DNA of 16,039 bases from contig DCVM01000093.1 of NCBI GenBank assembly GCA_002327985.1, positions 5,322-21,360 of the forward strand, in the 5' to 3' direction. The notes under the pieces were generated by a model. The model searched no databases and was not told where the DNA came from. It saw only the letters and a program-made list of their open reading frames with translations. This DNA comes from Syntrophaceae bacterium UBA2188 (GTDB lineage Bacteria; Desulfobacterota; BSN033; UBA1163). Shown in pieces: positions 15,900 to 16,039 of the stretch (position 1 is the stretch's first letter; each line of letters opens with the position of its first letter). Made by a program: the position numbers and the translations under genes.

Positions 15900-15905
15900 C
15901 TCCCC
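15900..15905 (-). promoter_or_regulatory. Ribosome-binding site that sets the start of the transglutaminase-like gene
   Basis: GGGGAG on the minus strand lies 4 nt (CAGA) before the ATG at 15895. This start leaves a compact signal peptide beginning MNSKLLKP. Confidence 0.6.
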
Positions 15906-15911
15906 ATGATC

Positions 15912-15954
15912 AAAAAATAAAGCCCGGCATCCTCAACTGAAATGCCAGGCTTTC
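15912..15954 (-). terminator. Rho-independent terminator hairpin in the leader of the minus-strand operon
   Basis: Read on the minus strand, AAAGCCTGGCAT (15953-15942) pairs with ATGCCGGGCTTT (15930-15919), 12 bp with one mismatch and an 11-nt loop, then the sequence runs TTTATTTTTTG. The U-run ends only 16 nt before the ATG at 15895. It either ends a gene outside the window or is a leader attenuator for this operon; there is little room for a promoter between it and the start codon. No antiterminator pairing was found by eye. On the plus strand only three T's follow, so it acts mainly in the minus direction. Confidence 0.75.
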
Positions 15955-15990
15955 GATTACTCTACCCATCACGCCCCCCCTGAAAAGGTC

Positions 15991-16019
15991 ATCATATTTT
16001 TTAGATGGGAAGATAGGAA
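15991..16019 (-). promoter_or_regulatory. Candidate sigma-70-like promoter for the minus-strand operon
   Basis: On the minus strand, TTCCTA (16019-16014; weak -35, 3 of 6 match to TTGACA) and TATGAT (15996-15991; 5 of 6 match to TATAAT) are separated by exactly 17 nt. Transcription would start near 15983, giving a leader of ~88 nt that contains the terminator hairpin. Matches of this quality can arise by chance in AT-rich DNA. Confidence 0.25.
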
Positions 16020-16025
16020 GTGAAC

Positions 16026-16039
16026 TACCCCGCAGCAAG
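16026..16039. repeat. Possible half of a palindromic repeat cut by the window end
   Basis: The last bases, TACCCCGCAGCAAG, would form a perfect GC-rich hairpin if the next bases were CTGCGGGGTA. From memory, palindromes of this form occur as dispersed repeats in some environmental genomes. The second arm lies outside the window, so it cannot be confirmed. Confidence 0.25.

Noticed and set aside
15969..16037. A short open frame running in from the window end on the minus strand (ending MMTFSGGA, stop)
   Set aside because: Only about 22 codons are visible and they match no family I know. The region is better described as leader or repeat DNA until more sequence is available.
15912..16039. Riboswitch (for example a c-di-GMP GEMM type) in the operon leader
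   Set aside because: The leader does not show the conserved GEMM core or another aptamer I recognise. Only the terminator hairpin is supported.

Overview
The window holds two unrelated transcription units that converge near position 3350. On the plus strand (137-3278) is a three-gene electron-transfer unit: a soluble HdrD/GlcF-type iron-sulfur protein followed by the beta and alpha subunits of an electron transfer flavoprotein. On the minus strand (15895 down to 3367) is a tightly spaced run of four genes whose products all begin with a signal peptide or N-terminal hydrophobic helix: a pseudo-transglutaminase/lytic-transglycosylase fusion (1027 aa), a TolB-like propeller (334 aa), a YVTN-like propeller (336 aa) and a giant multidomain secreted protein (2457 aa).

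The Fe-S/EtfB/EtfA set points to an anaerobic or facultatively anaerobic bacterium that moves electrons between acyl-CoA or hydroxyacid oxidation and a thiol or quinone-level acceptor. Together with the GC-intermediate sequence, several families of short intergenic repeats and large CARDB/VCBS proteins, this resembles Desulfobacterota (former Deltaproteobacteria) or Nitrospirota-like environmental genomes. That placement is inference. There is no rRNA or other phylogenetic marker here.

Layout: 1-136, leader with GC-rich hairpin repeats; 137-1309, Fe-S protein; 1310-1385, large hairpin repeat; 1386-2153, etfB; 2154-2303, noncoding, with an AT-rich imperfect inverted repeat; 2304-3278, etfA; 3303-3342, a strong rho-independent terminator; 3367-10740 (minus), giant protein; 10756-11766 (minus), YVTN-like propeller; 11787-12791 (minus), TolB-like propeller; 12812-15895 (minus), transglutaminase-like/SLT protein; 15912-16039, leader with a minus-strand terminator hairpin very close to the first start codon and a possible promoter beyond it.

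The most interesting part is the minus-strand operon. Its first protein keeps the transglutaminase fold motifs and the His and Asp of the triad but has Ala where the catalytic Cys belongs, and it carries a C-terminal lysozyme-like (SLT) domain with the expected catalytic Glu. Its last protein joins an alpha/alpha toroid with QW-type repeats, seven CARDB domains, FN3, a seven-motif VCBS/FG-GAP propeller with an ASPIC/UnbV cap, a lectin-like domain and PKD/Ig domains. The two middle genes are small exported propellers. I read this as an uncharacterised exported, possibly cell-wall-remodelling or adhesive, gene set. The co-occurrence and order are visible in the sequence; the joint function is a hypothesis.
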